Source of the DNA: Pelecanus crispus
Taxonomy: Eukaryota; Chordata; Aves; Pelecaniformes; Pelecanidae
Direction: 5' to 3'
DNA: 64,000 bases
Assembly: GCF_030463565.1 (NCBI RefSeq)
Contig: NC_134644.1
Location: 154,424,191 to 154,488,190 of the forward strand
How positions within the stretch are numbered: the stretch's first letter is position 1; every line of letters begins with the position of its first letter. The notes beneath the pieces were generated by a model. The model saw nothing but the letters and a program-made list of their open reading frames with translations. It had not been told where the DNA came from and ran no database searches. Shown here piece by piece: positions 1 to 12,385 of this stretch. The position numbers and the translations under genes were made by a program.

Positions 1-292
1 TTGTTTCTGAGAATTTCCTGAGTTCAGTTTTCATCCCTTTGATTTTCTTTTTTAGAACTATGTTAACTTTTTATTAAGAAAGAGTCCTCTTCTTTTTATT
101 TTACCACAAGATACCATACCATATCCAATCAACGTGCTTGGAACAGTGGTACAATGTAAGACTTACCTTGTGGTGAATTCCAAATCTGGCAACGTTTGCA
201 ACCCAATTTGTTTATCAGTTACTGTCATGAGAGATTCTCAGGTACTGTGCAGTTTTTCTTAAGTATTTCCTCTTGCCCATTTCTGCGTGCAG

Positions 293-388
293 GTTTTTGG
301 TGCACTAGCATCTGAACCATTTAAAGTGAGTGATGGCTTTTATGGGACTGGAGAGACCTTTATGTTCACTTTTTCTCCAGATTTTGAG
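293..388 (+). CDS. OXR1: OXR1, third-from-last coding exon (TLDc domain)
   Basis: Oxidation resistance 1 is a TLDc-domain protein that protects cells, notably neurons, from oxidative stress; some isoforms are mitochondrial, and TLDc proteins can bind the V-ATPase. This exon follows an AG acceptor (cag at 290-292) and ends at a GTAAGT donor (389). It is 96 bp and phase 0 on both sides, and encodes 32 residues starting VFGALASEPFKVSDGFYG and containing the TLDc motif YGTGETF. The wording matches OXR1 better than its paralogue NCOA7, which differs at several of these positions as I recall them. The gene starts outside the window to the left, so only the C-terminal end is seen. The identification rests on remembered family sequence, not a search. 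Confidence 0.93.
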
Positions 389-966
389 GTAAGTCATAAT
401 AACTTTGTATGCTTTTGCTTTTTTGCCTCCATATGCATTATCTTAGGGTAATTACTGAATAAATCTAACAGTAAATAATCTGAAAAATTCTAGGAGTTGG
501 CCCAAAAAATGTTGTCATACTAGGTTTTTCAACAGAATCCGTAAGTGCACAGTAAATCGGTAGTGTTTGCATAGTGAAAAACATATTCAACCTCTTCTGT
601 TGTACTGAAGATTTTTCTACTATTCTAAATTCTGCCAGGTATCTGTCTGAAAATTCACAAATTGCATCCTTTTAAAGGGCATATCATTTAACCTAAGCGT
701 ATTTTCTTGGTATTTTTCATTGTGTAGAGGTTTCAGTGCTCAAAGACGACCTATTTTGAAATGGTCTTATTTTAAATAGCATAAACTGTAAGAGAATTTT
801 TGTCTGCATGTATCTTGTCCTTGAAGTGTCTGTGTAGACTTGGTGACTTGATTAAATTGGCCTCTAGCCACCCATAGTGTGTCTTTACTGGTTTTGATTT
901 CCCTTCCACCCAAACAAAAAGGTCAGATATTTTAACTTAGTAGTCTGTTTTGATTTTTTTCATTAG

Positions 967-1040
967 GTTTTCAAATGGACAGGAGACAACATGTTCTTCA
1001 TTAAAGGAGACATGGACTCCCTTGCTTTTGGTGGAGGAGG
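967..1040 (+). CDS. OXR1: OXR1, penultimate coding exon (TLDc domain)
   Basis: This 74-bp exon lies between a TTAG acceptor (ending at 966) and a GTAAGT donor (1041). It enters in phase 0 and leaves with two bases of a glycine codon. It reads VFKWTGDNMFFIKGDMDSLA and then the start of the glycine run of the TLDc core (AFGGGGGEF, completed in the next exon). In TLDc structures this region is part of the central beta-sandwich. The exon continues directly from the previous one in frame, and the ~0.58 kb intron between them shows no other recognisable feature. Confidence 0.93.
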
Positions 1041-1819
1041 GTAAGTTATAATTTCTCTTTGTCATTAGAGTCTGTTAAAAGTGTGTATGTTTGCACACCT
1101 TTGAAAAGAAAATTTGGAGTTAACTTCAGTTTGATAGCTCAGGACTCAATGGTTACCAGCCAAGAAAGTTTTAGTATGTCAGATGTTTAGCTTCCTATGT
1201 TCAGGAAACTTAAACAGGAGGTTTGTCTTCAGCATAGTGTGGCATCAGGTTTCAGCCCTGCAAGGTTATGATGTCTTGCATGCTCTACTGGAGTGTATGT
1301 GTTGGTATATTCAGAATGGACACAAGATAGTATGATTCTGAAAGTATGTAGATCTGAAAATTATGTGTAACTAGAAGAGGCTTGAATTGAAACTGTACCA
1401 TTCCAAGACATGCCAACGTCTTCAGAAATTTTATGTTGTTTCACCCCTTTTTTTTCCCCCCATGCAAGTGTATAAGCTTTTGAGCTGTTTCCACTACTTC
1501 TTATCAGCATTCTCTTCACATGTAAGAGTACTGTTATGCCTTTTTCTTAATACAAATTGAAGGGGCAGAAAACTGAGGAATTCTGGTTAGCTTTTTATTT
1601 CAGAATAGCTGAAAGAGGGATATTGCCAAATTAGTAATAAATAGTGTTAAAAAAAAAAAAGTCTTTGCGGCTTCAAATTTATCAACATCTGTGAGGTACT
1701 TGTGTTAAAAAAGAATTCTGTAATTCCTCCTCATTTCTGAATTCTGAATGAAAAATTCATTCATAAGTTTAATGCTTACTCCCTCAGTCTTTTTATTTAA
1801 TATATTGTCTGTCTTGCAG

Positions 1820-1955
1820 GGGAGAGTTTGCTCTTTGGCTCGATGGTGATCTCTACCATGGAAGAAGTCATTCATGTAAAACATTTGGGAATCATACACT
1901 TTCTAAGCGAGAAGATTTCATTATTCAAGACATAGAAATCTGGGGTTTTGAATGA
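1820..1955 (+). CDS. OXR1: OXR1, last coding exon with stop codon
   Basis: The exon starts after a TTGCAG acceptor (ending at 1819), completes the split glycine codon and runs to a TGA at 1953-1955. It encodes the C-terminal 44 residues, including the conserved TLDc segments EFALWLDGDLYHGRSHSCKT and the ending DIEIWGFE. The three exons together give 306 bp (101 codons plus stop), intact and with no frameshift. This is roughly the last 60 percent of a TLDc domain of about 165 residues. The stop falls where OXR1 proteins normally end, so the terminus is complete. The gene lies tail to tail with ABRA. Confidence 0.94.
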
Positions 1956-3825
1956 GGATTTAACTATTTCTACAGGGTATTGTCCCAAACCTGACAAGAA
2001 TCAGTGCAGCTCAAAAATCCCTGGGAGCAATATAATGCACCGTTTACCTTTTTGATTTTTTTTGTAAGTTTTCAGCATGGCCATCTAGTTCTTATTTTGA
2101 AATAGCAGACTTTTTTCATGCTCTCACATCTGTAATATACTGTCATACTTTTTCTAAGCTGTAGGCACTTTTACAAAATACAGACCATGTGGACTAAAAA
2201 TTAACATTAGTTACTTTGAGCCTTGCAGCCTACAAAATTTTCTTATCCTTATTACAGTTGCCTCCCGGGTTTCCCACACACACCTTTCTGCAATCCTGCT
2301 AGGGGGCTGCTTCATTGAATATAGGTTATTATTTTTGTACTCAAATTATGTCTATGAATGAAGTTGCCCTCTGTGAGCCTATATAAGAAAGCTGCGTGTG
2401 GGTATTTGGCAGCAGTACCGCAGAGGTTGGTCCAGACAATGATGGGTTAATTCATATGGTGCCACAAATAGATGAGAAGCCTAGCATTCCTCCTTAGCAC
2501 ATACTATTACACGTTAGAAGATATCCAAAGTCAACAGTGCCACTTGTCTTGTTTATTGTTCATGTTTAGAAAAAAGTCAGTTAATAGTGTTCTAGCTGCA
2601 TGCTGATGGTATGAAAGAGTGTTTTGCACATGCTGTTAATGATCTGCAGGTTTGGGACAAATACTGACAATATTGAGCTACGTGGCAACGACTTATAAAA
2701 TAGCAAGGGAATGTAAGAATATGATAGTTTCACAAAATTAAACGGCTAAAGCAAGCAGAACTCGGTGAATAATTTGTAGCTGTAGTAGGGCATTAAAAAT
2801 ACAGAAACAGATGCATCTTTCTTCAACATAAAGTGTCAGATATATACTGTTATACTGTTGTAGCCGTGTAGCACATCAACTCCAAGAATATAGCTTATTC
2901 CTGTCCAAAGAAAAAAATAGTTGTGATGTTTTTGAGTGGGTCTATGTTGTAAATTTACAGTTAGCACCAGCTCTGATTAAAATGAGATAATGTACTATAG
3001 GTAGACAATATTGTAATTCAGTAGACATGTGGAATATGCAAACTTCTTACTGTCATGTGACCTCAAAAAAAAAAAAAAAAAAGGCAGGCTAGAATACAGT
3101 TCCAGTAGCTCTTGTCCACTTCTGTAGGAAAATTGATAAGCCATTGTGGCAATAACAGCTCAACAAACTGTTTGTTTCAAAGCTTCTATTCTATGTTCTG
3201 CAAAAAACAAAACAAAACAAAAAAAAATTGCTGTTAAGTGTGACAGTGACTGACTTTGTGCTGAAATTTCAGCTATTTCAGATGAACATTGTATATTATC
3301 TTGTAAATTAATGTTTAAAGTAGTTTTGTTATTATAGAAAAGTGTTGATTGACGGGTTGCTTATAGCACTTTAAATTATTCTAGAAATGGAATAAAAGCC
3401 AAATGGGTTGGCTTAAGTAGATGTAGTTGTATATTATTTCAAAATATTTACATCTCTGGAAAGTTTTAAAAACTTATTTGAAGACAGCTTACTGCTATGG
3501 TAATGAGAAAGGGCAGATGTTTCATCTATAATATGCTAATGCTCAATATGAATAGAAATACAGGGCTTTGTTTCCTGTCTCTATGTATAGCTCTTTATCC
3601 TTATTAGAACTTAGTGCAATGTGTAGACTAAATGTTTACAAAATAAGGAACTGTAAATAAATTGAAATGGCTTTTCTCCCCTTTGGTCTTCCACAGCAGT
3701 ATTATTGTCTTTGTGGAGTTAAGACTGATTATTACAACAACAAAAAAATCCTGTAATGGATTTTAAGTACTATAAGGTCATAGTGATGTATAGCAAATAA
3801 ATCTAAATATATGTAAAAATAAACT
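1956..3825 (+). other. OXR1: OXR1 3' untranslated region (inferred extent)
   Basis: AT-rich sequence follows the OXR1 stop, with an A18 tract at 3065-3082 and no open frame of interest. Canonical AATAAA signals lie at 3391-3396, 3656-3661, 3796-3801 and 3818-3823, so transcripts probably end at one or more sites between about 3.41 and 3.85 kb. The extent is inferred from these hexamers only; no transcript evidence is available here. Confidence 0.55.
3656..3661 (+). terminator. OXR1: Polyadenylation signal AATAAA, OXR1
   Basis: This is one of four canonical hexamers downstream of the OXR1 stop (others at 3391, 3796 and 3818). A TG/T-rich stretch about 20-60 bases after it (around 3680-3720) fits a downstream element. 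Which signal is used cannot be decided from sequence alone. Confidence 0.45.
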
Positions 3826-6800
3826 TGAGTTGGAGTTTATTTAGAAGTTGGAGTTTACTTAGAAGCACAAATGCAGATTATTGTTGTTCATTTAATAACT
3901 TTACTGAATATGTAGGATGCATTTGCTCATTTTTGGGGATTTTTGGTTTTTGAAAACCAAATGGGAAGCAGTAAGTGAAATACGCTGTCTTTGGCCATTT
4001 TCAAGAGGGGGTTGGGGGCGAAAGTCTCAGATTATCCTTTCTGACAAAACCTATTAATTCAAGTGCTTAGTCTCTGTCCTAAGCTCATATTGCAAGTAAA
4101 GCCTATTTTAGATTTTAAATACTACTGTGAAGAGTTTTATAAAGAATTATACTTTGAAGAATTATATAAAAGCACAGAAAGTGTTCTGTAGCTGACCGTC
4201 TCTGAGTCTTGGACCAATCTTGGAAAGGCACATGGGGGAAAAAAAAAAAAAGTGGAAATCAAGAACAGTATAGTAAACAGTACAATAGCAATTACGCTTG
4301 TATAAATACTAAATAAGTTAAGGAACAGAAAGACATTCAAGTTACAGTATAAATGACTGTGGTAACAGTGATGTGACTAGCTGTGTAAAGGATCCACCAC
4401 GAGTAATGCATGTTCATTAATGAAAGACCATGAATTTTGTTAACCAAAGGTGTAGTTAACTTCTGTATGACACATATAAAAGACTGTGTAGATGAGATCA
4501 AAGGCACTGTCTTGATGTACCTGCTGCCTTCAATTCAATATGAGTTTTCTGCAGTATAATTCCTTTCCATCTGTCCTGGCAAGGTTTGCCTGTATGATTG
4601 TAAAGAGTTGAGGTTTGACATATGCTGAAGGCCTTGAGCTACATTTTTTTGAAAGAGTTTGGTTCCAAAGACTGTATCTCGGCATACAGTACTCAGGTGT
4701 ATTCATGGACTAACTTGATGTTTTGCTCGGATATCCGAGATTCTTACCACATCATCTTTCAGCTCTAAATCCTATTTATGTTAATTAATGCTTTTGTATA
4801 ATCTGCAAAAAGGACGTAGTTTCTCAGGTATGGCTTGTGCCTGCATCCTCCTGCTCACCTATATATACTACGTTAGAGATTTTTTTTTTTTTCTTTGTAT
4901 GGGAGTTAGCAAGTCTGCATAAAATCCAGTCTTTGAAGAGTAGTAAGACCATTTAGTACTCACTCTATTTCAAGTTAAAAAAATAATAATAATCTTGATT
5001 TGGATACTCCCCAGTATTCCTCATTCAGGACTTGAATCTTCAATCTCAGTTTTATGTTCTTCCTTTGTAAATGAGCACATGTCATCAGAGTGTTTTACTG
5101 TTGTCACAGCAACAGGGAACTCAGTTAAGGGAGTAAACCTCTGCTCTTTCTCCCCTTCAGAGTACATGCTGCTGCAATATGAAATAGGCTATGTTGTGGT
5201 ACTGGAGCAGAGGAAGAGAGTGTCCAGCTGAGTGAATGGTGTACACTTAGTGTAGGATGTACAAACCAAAGTGGTGCTGCTGGCTGTCCCACTGCGGTAC
5301 CACCAATGTCAGGTCTGTTCAAGCTCTGCTTTCTGCTGATCTGCTTATCTGACAAGCTGTGTCGAGTTTCTGTTGTTACACAGCTACTAGTACACATGCT
5401 GTTGAACACTAAACTACTTTCAGTGTGCCCTGTGGTGGCAGGAGTGACTTCAGCTGAGATGTTGGTGTGGTGCAATGTGTACATAGCAGCTAAAGTAGCT
5501 GTGGCAACAGGGCTTGTCAATATTTGTTCTGTGGTCAATGATGATTGAACAGCTCACCACAAATGTTATACTTTCCACTACAGCTAATTTTATTTCAGTA
5601 GCCTTCCATTGTTTTAAAAATGAGCTGAATAATGTATATACTGGACATATATAAAAGATACATAATTTTATATATATAAAAATAATATATAATACTGAAT
5701 CCTGAGTGTACAGGAATGTTTTAAAGAAGGAATTGCTGCCACGGAGGAAGGAGCTGATTTCCAGCGGGTGGGATATGCACCCAGTGAACCACCCACTCAC
5801 TTCAAGCCACTACAGCAACTGTTGTAAGACTTGAAAAAAACATAAAGGTGTGAAAGTCAAATTTATTTCTTCTGATACAAATTCCATGGTGTCACTTAAG
5901 CATGAAAGGGACATTCAGAATATGGAAAATGTACCTCTCAGTTCCTACAGAAGGAGAGACAAGTTTTTCAATACCAAGGAAGGAACTTTGCTTTCCTAGC
6001 AAACTACACAGCCCTTGCAAGAGTGACACAAGCCTGAGACAGGAAAATGAGGGAAATGTTATTTATCAGAAGGAAATCTGTTTCAAATGAACCATTTTGG
6101 GGGTGAATACAGTATTTAAGAAAATAGTGTGCTAAGCTACCATGAGAGTTACGAAGAGTTGCTCGCTCTTTATCTGAAGGTTAAGGGTTTTGGTTTTGAA
6201 GCAAGTCAGAAATAGGAAAGCAGGTCTTAAATAAAATCTACAAAGACTGCTTTAATCAAGCAGTTTCTGACCTTTATCATCTTACTACTTAGAATTCAAG
6301 TAGAATATTTAAATTCAGCAGAGGTCACTCTAGTTTCACAAGAATGTAACAGTAACAATATAGTAGGAGAGTTAGACTGGATAATCTGTGGAGTGCTTTT
6401 GTTTAGTTGTTTTTTAATGAATTCAGATTTTTAATAAAACATTTAACCTACATGAAACACTTCCCTACATCATAAATTATGTCAATATTTGATGTTTCTC
6501 TTGCACAAAAACTGTAAATACTTTTCACACTTCACAAGGCTTTGCATGGTACTGCCTTCTCAAAGGTAAATGGTGGAGGACAGTATGAGGCAAATCATTA
6601 GTCATATCACATGTGTGGTTTTCATACCCAATTGGAAATAAATATTTTGATTGGAAATATGGAAAAAGTTTTGGGTGTTTTCTGTTTTTGTTGTTGCATA
6701 AAGTTCTTAACATTGCATTGGGGTGACTCTGAATGGGAAGCTTAAGAAGTTATCTGCAGTGAGCTATAGATGTATTACATTGTTACACAGCTGATCTAAG

Positions 6801-8159
6801 GATTTAAAGGCAAGGAGAGATTTGAAGAGGGCTTGGAAGCTTGAAAGCTAGTCTTCCCCCCACCCACCCCCCCCAAATGTGAATTGATCTAATGTTACCT
6901 TTCTCTAAACCTATAATCTTGGTTTTACTCTATATGGTAAGCATAAATACACATATATCTGGGTGTTCCAATATGCAAGAAGACATAAGCTAAATGAAAT
7001 GTTGAAATTCAAGAAGTTGAGTGCTACTGGTCCATTCTGTTGCTGAATGTGTGTGAATAAAAGTTACAGAAGTTCAGTTCTCTGCTACGTTCAATAAACG
7101 AGAAAATGGGAAGGTTCTTCATCTCCTCTGCCACTAAATTACAGTTCAGCTGAGAAGGTTGCCCTGCAGCTTAGGCCTGTCCTTGCCTCTCTTGTCCCCA
7201 GTGTCAGTATATGCATGATATGAAACTGTTAAGTGTAGTCTTGTCCACAATGACTTCTAGTGGGCATACAAGAGCCTGCAGAAGAGTCAAAAGTCAATAA
7301 CCTGTTGCTCGCAAATATTTAAGTGGCTGAAATTTTCATGAACTTCAGCATTAACTTAGATGCAGATACGCCTACATTTCAGACATTAAGACTGTGTCAG
7401 GAGCAATTGTTGCCTCCAAAGTGAAGGCTTAACTTGCCCTAATGAACCTGGAGGAAGATGGCGGCATTTGAGAATGCCAGCAGTTTATGCAGTCCAAGTC
7501 AGGTGTCTGCATCCGTGCGTCAATATGGGGTGAGAGCAGTAAAGTGCCAGAGCTTGATCTGCTGGTGATCCTGTCAGCCCAGCGTTTTTTGTCAGTACAC
7601 ATGCAACAAGGCAGAGATCATAGCTCTTGTGAATGAAAATTGTTGGCAACAATTGCTGCCTTCCTTTCATGTGACAATTTCTTTGTTAGAAGCAGTGCTC
7701 AGCAAGTAGAAAATAAAGTAGAAGAGGCACTCAAACTTCATGTTCCTATCGAACAGGTAGGAAGCAGTAGAAAAACTTAAATTACTCTTCAGTTTCTACA
7801 GGCTAATGTGTTGGCTCCAGACCTAAGCCAGGAAGGGGTTTTTTGATTCCTACTTCAGCAGGATGTGCCTAGTTGGATTCCAGGTGTTTCCCTGAAGGCG
7901 AAGTAGATGGCATAGACTTCACATCAAAGCACAAGCTCTTATTACATCCTATAAACATGCACAATATTGAAATGCACCTCTTAGTGGTATATTACAGTTT
8001 GAGTGTGTCAGTGTCATGAATGCAGGTTTGTGAATCCTGCTGATTATGTCGATTTATTGTGAATGAGTGACTTTACACAGTTTGATTTAGTAGCAGTTTA
8101 GAATTTGCTTGTAGCAAATTGCAAGATTTGATTGTAATATTTTAATAGCACTCAAACAT
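3826..8159. other. Noncoding interval between OXR1 and ABRA
   Basis: AT-rich unique-looking DNA. It holds only short open frames, a C-rich run near 6857-6875, an AT-rich stretch near 5665-5690 and the coding-like patch at 5021-5530 listed separately. No exon of a known gene, RNA gene or recognisable transposon was seen. Confidence 0.5.
5021..5530 (-). pseudogene. Coding-like patch in two frames, possible decayed coding remnant
   Basis: On the minus strand a Ser/Thr-rich frame is open from about 5538 to 5125 without a proper ATG. A second frame is open from 5188 to a TGA at 5021-5023 and reads MYSEGEKEQRFTPLTEF onward, ending in the polar tail EIEDSSPE. The two would join only through a frameshift, and the second is interrupted upstream by a TAG at 5189-5191. 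The charged, low-hydrophobicity ending looks like a real protein C-terminus. I do not recognise the family. The plus strand is also open over parts of this stretch (4995-5231, 5306-5548), which may mean that base composition rather than coding keeps stops rare. It could be an old processed pseudogene or chance. Confidence 0.25.
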
Positions 8160-9250
8160 CAATGATTAATAAAGTGATTAGACAAAATTGATCAAAACAG
8201 TGACTTAGGTACAGATTCGAAGATGGTAAGGTTCACTCTATTACTACATGGAAGTGCATAAAGGAAAATTAAATTACACTGAGTTGGAATGATTCACAAC
8301 GGGATTGCGTATATAGGGGATAAGGAGGATCCTCCTGTTGAGTCACGAGGTTCAGAATAGACCCCCTTGCTTTCTAAACTTCTCAGAGAGGAGTCTAGGT
8401 GCGGCTGGGCCCACTCTTAGTCTCAGACTTGCTCAATGGTTTATGTGAATAAGGATAATATATATATATGTATATCTAGTACATAGAAGTGGTCCATAAA
8501 AGAAAATTAGGTTACACTTGGGTGAGAGAGATTGCAGATGCCGGGGATAAGGAGGACCCTCCCATGATGTTCATGATGTTCAGAACAGACCCCCTTGCTT
8601 TCTAAACTCCTTTTCAGAGAGGAGTCCAGGTGTGGCTAGGTCCAATCTTAGTCTCAGACTTGGTGAACAGTTTATAGGAATAAGGATAATGCAGTAGCAT
8701 AAGACTCACTTTGAAATTAAATCGTACATCTACAGACTGCTTAAACCGATTCACACATGCATACACACAAACATGAATACATACATAAAAATGGTATACC
8801 TGTTAAAAATTCCCCTTGAGTTCAATGAAATACTCGCATCTAATGTCTTGGCATTTCTCAATGGGCGAGGGTTGAGCCTCGAGGAGTGAATGGATTTCTG
8901 GTTGTAGCAAACTTTCAGAGTTCGCTGACTCTGAGAGACATTTCGATCAGAGGGAGATGCTGGTGCAGCCCGCAGCAGTCCAGGAGAGCTCAAAGGGCCT
9001 CGCTTAGGACTGCTGTTTATGGAATTGTGAGATGATTGGCTTTAATCACCAGTAAATTTCCACCCGAGCCACAGTTCGGATTGGTAGTTGCTGGAATTCC
9101 AGTAACGATGATACCGCTCTGTTTCAAGGCTGTCAGGGGTAGCTCTTTGTTCTTGCTCCCCTCGTTAGCCATAATATGAAGATTTTGGTAAGGACAGGGC
9201 TGCTCTCTGCTCCAGCCATGTAGGAGTTTCTGGTACAATTAAGGGGCGCT
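8160..9250 (-). mobile_element. Probable LTR-retroelement remnant with duplicated block
   Basis: This segment looks unlike its surroundings: it is less AT-rich and carries a roughly 210-bp block in two diverged copies (8247-8460 and 8481-8691). Both copies contain the segments GGGGATAAGGAGGA, GACCCCCTTGCTTTCTAAAC and CAGAGAGGAGTC. Beyond the copies, at 9017-9238 on the minus strand, is a 73-codon frame with a GSGG motif that could be a retroelement-derived C-terminus. The wording resembles avian dispersed repeats of LTR/ERV type that I recall, hence the call and the minus orientation. No clear TG...CA ends or target duplication were found, so class and borders are uncertain. It lies 3' of ABRA in the OXR1-ABRA interval. 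Confidence 0.45.
8247..8691. repeat. Two-copy diverged tandem duplication, period about 233 bp
   Basis: Copy 1 is 8247-8460 and copy 2 is 8481-8691, joined by an AT dinucleotide stretch near 8459-8475. Both begin with a GAAGTG...CCATAAA/GCATAAA block and end with AATAAGGATAAT. Substitutions and short indels throughout show the duplication is not recent, or that it occurred in a source element. Confidence 0.8.
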
Positions 9251-11397
9251 TAACTGACCAACTCTCTACACAAAAGCGGTGGTCTGGAATTCCTGAGATT
9301 GTAAAGCTGTTGAAGAAAAAGAGGAAGGGCTGGGGTGGTGTGCACCACCACAGTCAGTACAAAAATACATCACTCTTGCTGTTTCGGGGCAGTGAATGAA
9401 AGTAGATGTATATGATTCCTTATGCAATGGTGAGGTGCTCTTGGGCTTTGTCACACATGAACGTAACACTGGAAAAACCATCTGTAGTGAACTGTGTCTC
9501 TGCTGTGTTGTCCTGTGGTAGGGTGAGAGTTCTCGTGAGCTGAAATGTGTAATGCACTTACACATGTGCCTTTAGCACGTATTTTTTGTATGGGTATTTT
9601 GTATAAGAACTGTTTCATTTTCATGTACTCTGGAACCTTGTTCTGGTGCTTTGGACAGAGAAACCGTCACAGGGAAATACTTTAACTGCCTGTCAACAAG
9701 AGAATGTACTTATATTTTGAAAAAACTCACTGATATATTACTTCACAGAATATGCGCACGTATTTCTTTTGTAGTGCGTGGGAGGAATTACCCAAGAAAT
9801 AATCAATTCAGGGTTTTATTTATAGTTCGTGTATTCCTTTGACAACCAAATTTCCTCAAGACAATTTAGACAGCTGTAAAGATCATTATATAAAGACATA
9901 AAGACTAAGGTAAGAATATGCAGGTAAATATTCTGAAATACAAGTATTACACTTAGAGGTCAGTTTTGCAGGTCAACTCGAGTAGTCTGAGAGATCTCAA
10001 GAGAATGTTAAATAAGTTCCACTGCATCAATCTTACAATTTTTTTTCTTCCTTAGATTTACAACATATAACTGTGCCTAAAATATTAATGATTTACATAG
10101 ACTTACAATAGACATAATCAGTTCTTGTATGACTAACTTATAAAATATTTAATTTATGTGTTCACTGGGGCTTCGAAGTGGAGTACCTGTACTCTCATAA
10201 TGTTAGCAATGCTTGTTTTATCACAGAGACAAGATGTTCATACACCTTTTCTTCTGTAAGAAGATATTTGCTCTTTCAGTTTGAAAGAATCTTATGGGGA
10301 AAAAAAACATTTATTTTTCATTATAGAAATTACTTGCCCAGGCATCTGGCTCCGAAACAAATGTTTTTCGCATGAAGCACACTTCTACCAGGATAGCTAT
10401 TTTTACAGTAGTAGTTTAGAGAAACGGTGATCTATGTAATCCAGTAACCACTATAGACCTTACAGAGGTCTCAGATTTGTGCATAATACAAACGGTTTTA
10501 AGACCTAGAAGTATCAGCTCACTAGCCTTTGCTCCTCTTCAGCATCACCTGGACTGAAATATATTATTTCAGTGGCATCAAAATGGTTCAAATGGCAAAT
10601 GCTGTAAAATAGGGCAGTGTTTCTGTGTAATGTGAAACACCATTTTCCTTAAAGTTACTTGATTTTAGTTATGAACACTGTTTCTGTGTCTTTTCTCACA
10701 GAAGTACATGCCAATGGAAGATGCTGATCATAGTCACTTTTTTCCTATACACAACAGTACAAGTACCTGACTGGTTTTTATGTTACATGTTATTTTCCCC
10801 CATATTTATAAGAACTGTATTTACATAGATAATCAGAGGATATGTTGCACAATGTTGCATAGGAGGTATTTTCTACGTGGCTATCTATTCAAAACTTTTT
10901 TGTGCATTACATTCTATTGTGTTGTTTCTAACATGCATAACTATGAAACTAATAAGTTACATAAATACATTAAATATAAAACCTCATTTATAAAAAGAAG
11001 GATTTTCTCTTTGTCTGTGATATGTAAGATACAGTTCTGTCAATAATTGTCACAAGATAACACTGCAGTAGTATTTGCAAATCCAGTTTGTAAAGGAAAT
11101 GAATGTGGTATCCTTGATTCTGTGTTCAAATAAAATTATTTTTACATGCATTTAAATAGATTAATTAGGAAATATGTGTGCAAGATCACTTTCACAGATC
11201 AAAAACTTGGTCTGAGTTTATATTGTCATTCAGCTTCTGATCTGGTATGGTTTATATTACCGATATCCCAGTTTAAGTAGTTGGGAAGATCTTGAATGTA
11301 AGAACAAGTAAAAATTGGAATTAATTTGTAGCTCTTTATATTGCTATATTCTATATATTTATATTTAGCTGCTTTATATTCCACATAGATTTTTCTC
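9251..11397. other. Noncoding DNA 3' of ABRA
   Basis: AT-rich sequence with no recognisable gene or repeat. TTTATT motifs (AATAAA on the minus strand) occur near 10310 and 9813, so a longer alternative ABRA 3' UTR reaching into this stretch is possible. The ~99-codon minus-strand frame at 9266-9565 has no recognisable similarity. Confidence 0.4.
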
Positions 11398-11403
11398 TTT
11401 ATT
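11398..11403 (-). terminator. ABRA: Polyadenylation signal AATAAA, ABRA (first downstream)
   Basis: This is the first canonical hexamer on the minus strand after the ABRA stop codon, 230 bases downstream. It would give a short 3' UTR of about 250 bases (roughly 11633 down to 11380). It is a hexamer match only. Confidence 0.5.
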
Positions 11404-11633
11404 TTTCATGTAGTAATTAATTGAAGTGTCCTGCAAGCCCTTCTGGTACAGAGAAGAATCCATTCAGATGCTTGCGTTATCATGCAGCAGTTATACATAT
11501 TCAGAAAAATGCTCAATGTTTTTTTCTGTGCCTGTGAAAGGGGGGAATCTTGTATTCAAAATGTGCAAAAGCCAATAGCAAGGGAGAAGTGGAGAAAGGT
11601 TTTCCAAACCAGGTTGCTCTTGTTGTAACGTGC

Positions 11634-12111
11634 TTATTTTAATAAAGTAATTATGACATTATCATCCCTTCCTTGCCATAACATTTCTCCCTCAAAGTCC
11701 ACCAGCCCGTGTTTCCTGGCTCTCATGAGAATCCCAACAACCTTATCTGAAATACGAACATATCTCTCGAAGAGTTCCCCAAAAGTGACTTGGATCTTGC
11801 CGTCGCGCCGTGGCTTAGCCATTGATTCAATGATGAAGCACATGTCTCTAATCTCCCGGTGGATGTGGGCCTCGGCCCTCTTGGCCCTTTCAGCAGTTTT
11901 GGTTCCTTCCTTTGGCCGGCCATAGCCTTCATCTCCTTTGTGCAGGCGCGTGGACATGGCCAGCTCATGGTCAAATTCCTCGCTGAAGGGATTCAGCTTC
12001 TGCGTTATGATGTGCTGGTCGGCCCATTCCTGCCATCTGTCCTTCAGGCTGTTAACGGGGCTGTATTTCCTGCGGGCTTTGGTGCTCGCTTCTTCGCTAA
12101 ACCTGCTTGCC
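11634..12111 (-). CDS. ABRA: ABRA, coding exon 2 (costars actin-binding domain)
   Basis: Second and last coding exon of actin-binding Rho-activating protein (STARS), a muscle protein that binds actin at the sarcomere and, by promoting actin polymerisation, releases MRTF coactivators to drive SRF target genes. The exon starts after a TTTCTTTCAG acceptor (AG at 12113-12112), completes a leucine codon split with exon 1, and ends at the TAA-containing end at 11634. It encodes residues 251-409 of my model: a RWQEWAD motif (276-282), then the highly conserved block beginning KLNPFSEEFDHELAMSTRLH, and the winged-helix costars domain ending in WQGRD and ITLLK. It is intact. The family is strongly conserved here, which makes this the surest identification in the window. 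Confidence 0.96.
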
Positions 12112-12385
12112 CTGAAAGAAACCAAAAGGGGGGCTGAGCTTTGCATTTCATCGTTTAATTACACAGTTCTGCTACTGCTCTCTCCCCTTCGCTTGGTTGC
12201 CATGTTTTTTCAGAGATGCTAACCACCAGGTGGCATGAGTTCACTACTTCTAAACCAGTTCTTTGGGGCCAGATTGCACTCGAAAGCAAATTTGCTGATC
12301 ACAGCTTGATCTCATCTACGTTACCATCCGCCAGCCTAGATTTGAGCCCATTTTGACACACTTTTGCCCAGAATGACTTAATGCT

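Noticed and set aside
7450..7800. Start-like ATGGCGGCATTTG string and following short frames
   Set aside because: The frame stops after about 27 codons, later frames are not linked, and no family was recognised.
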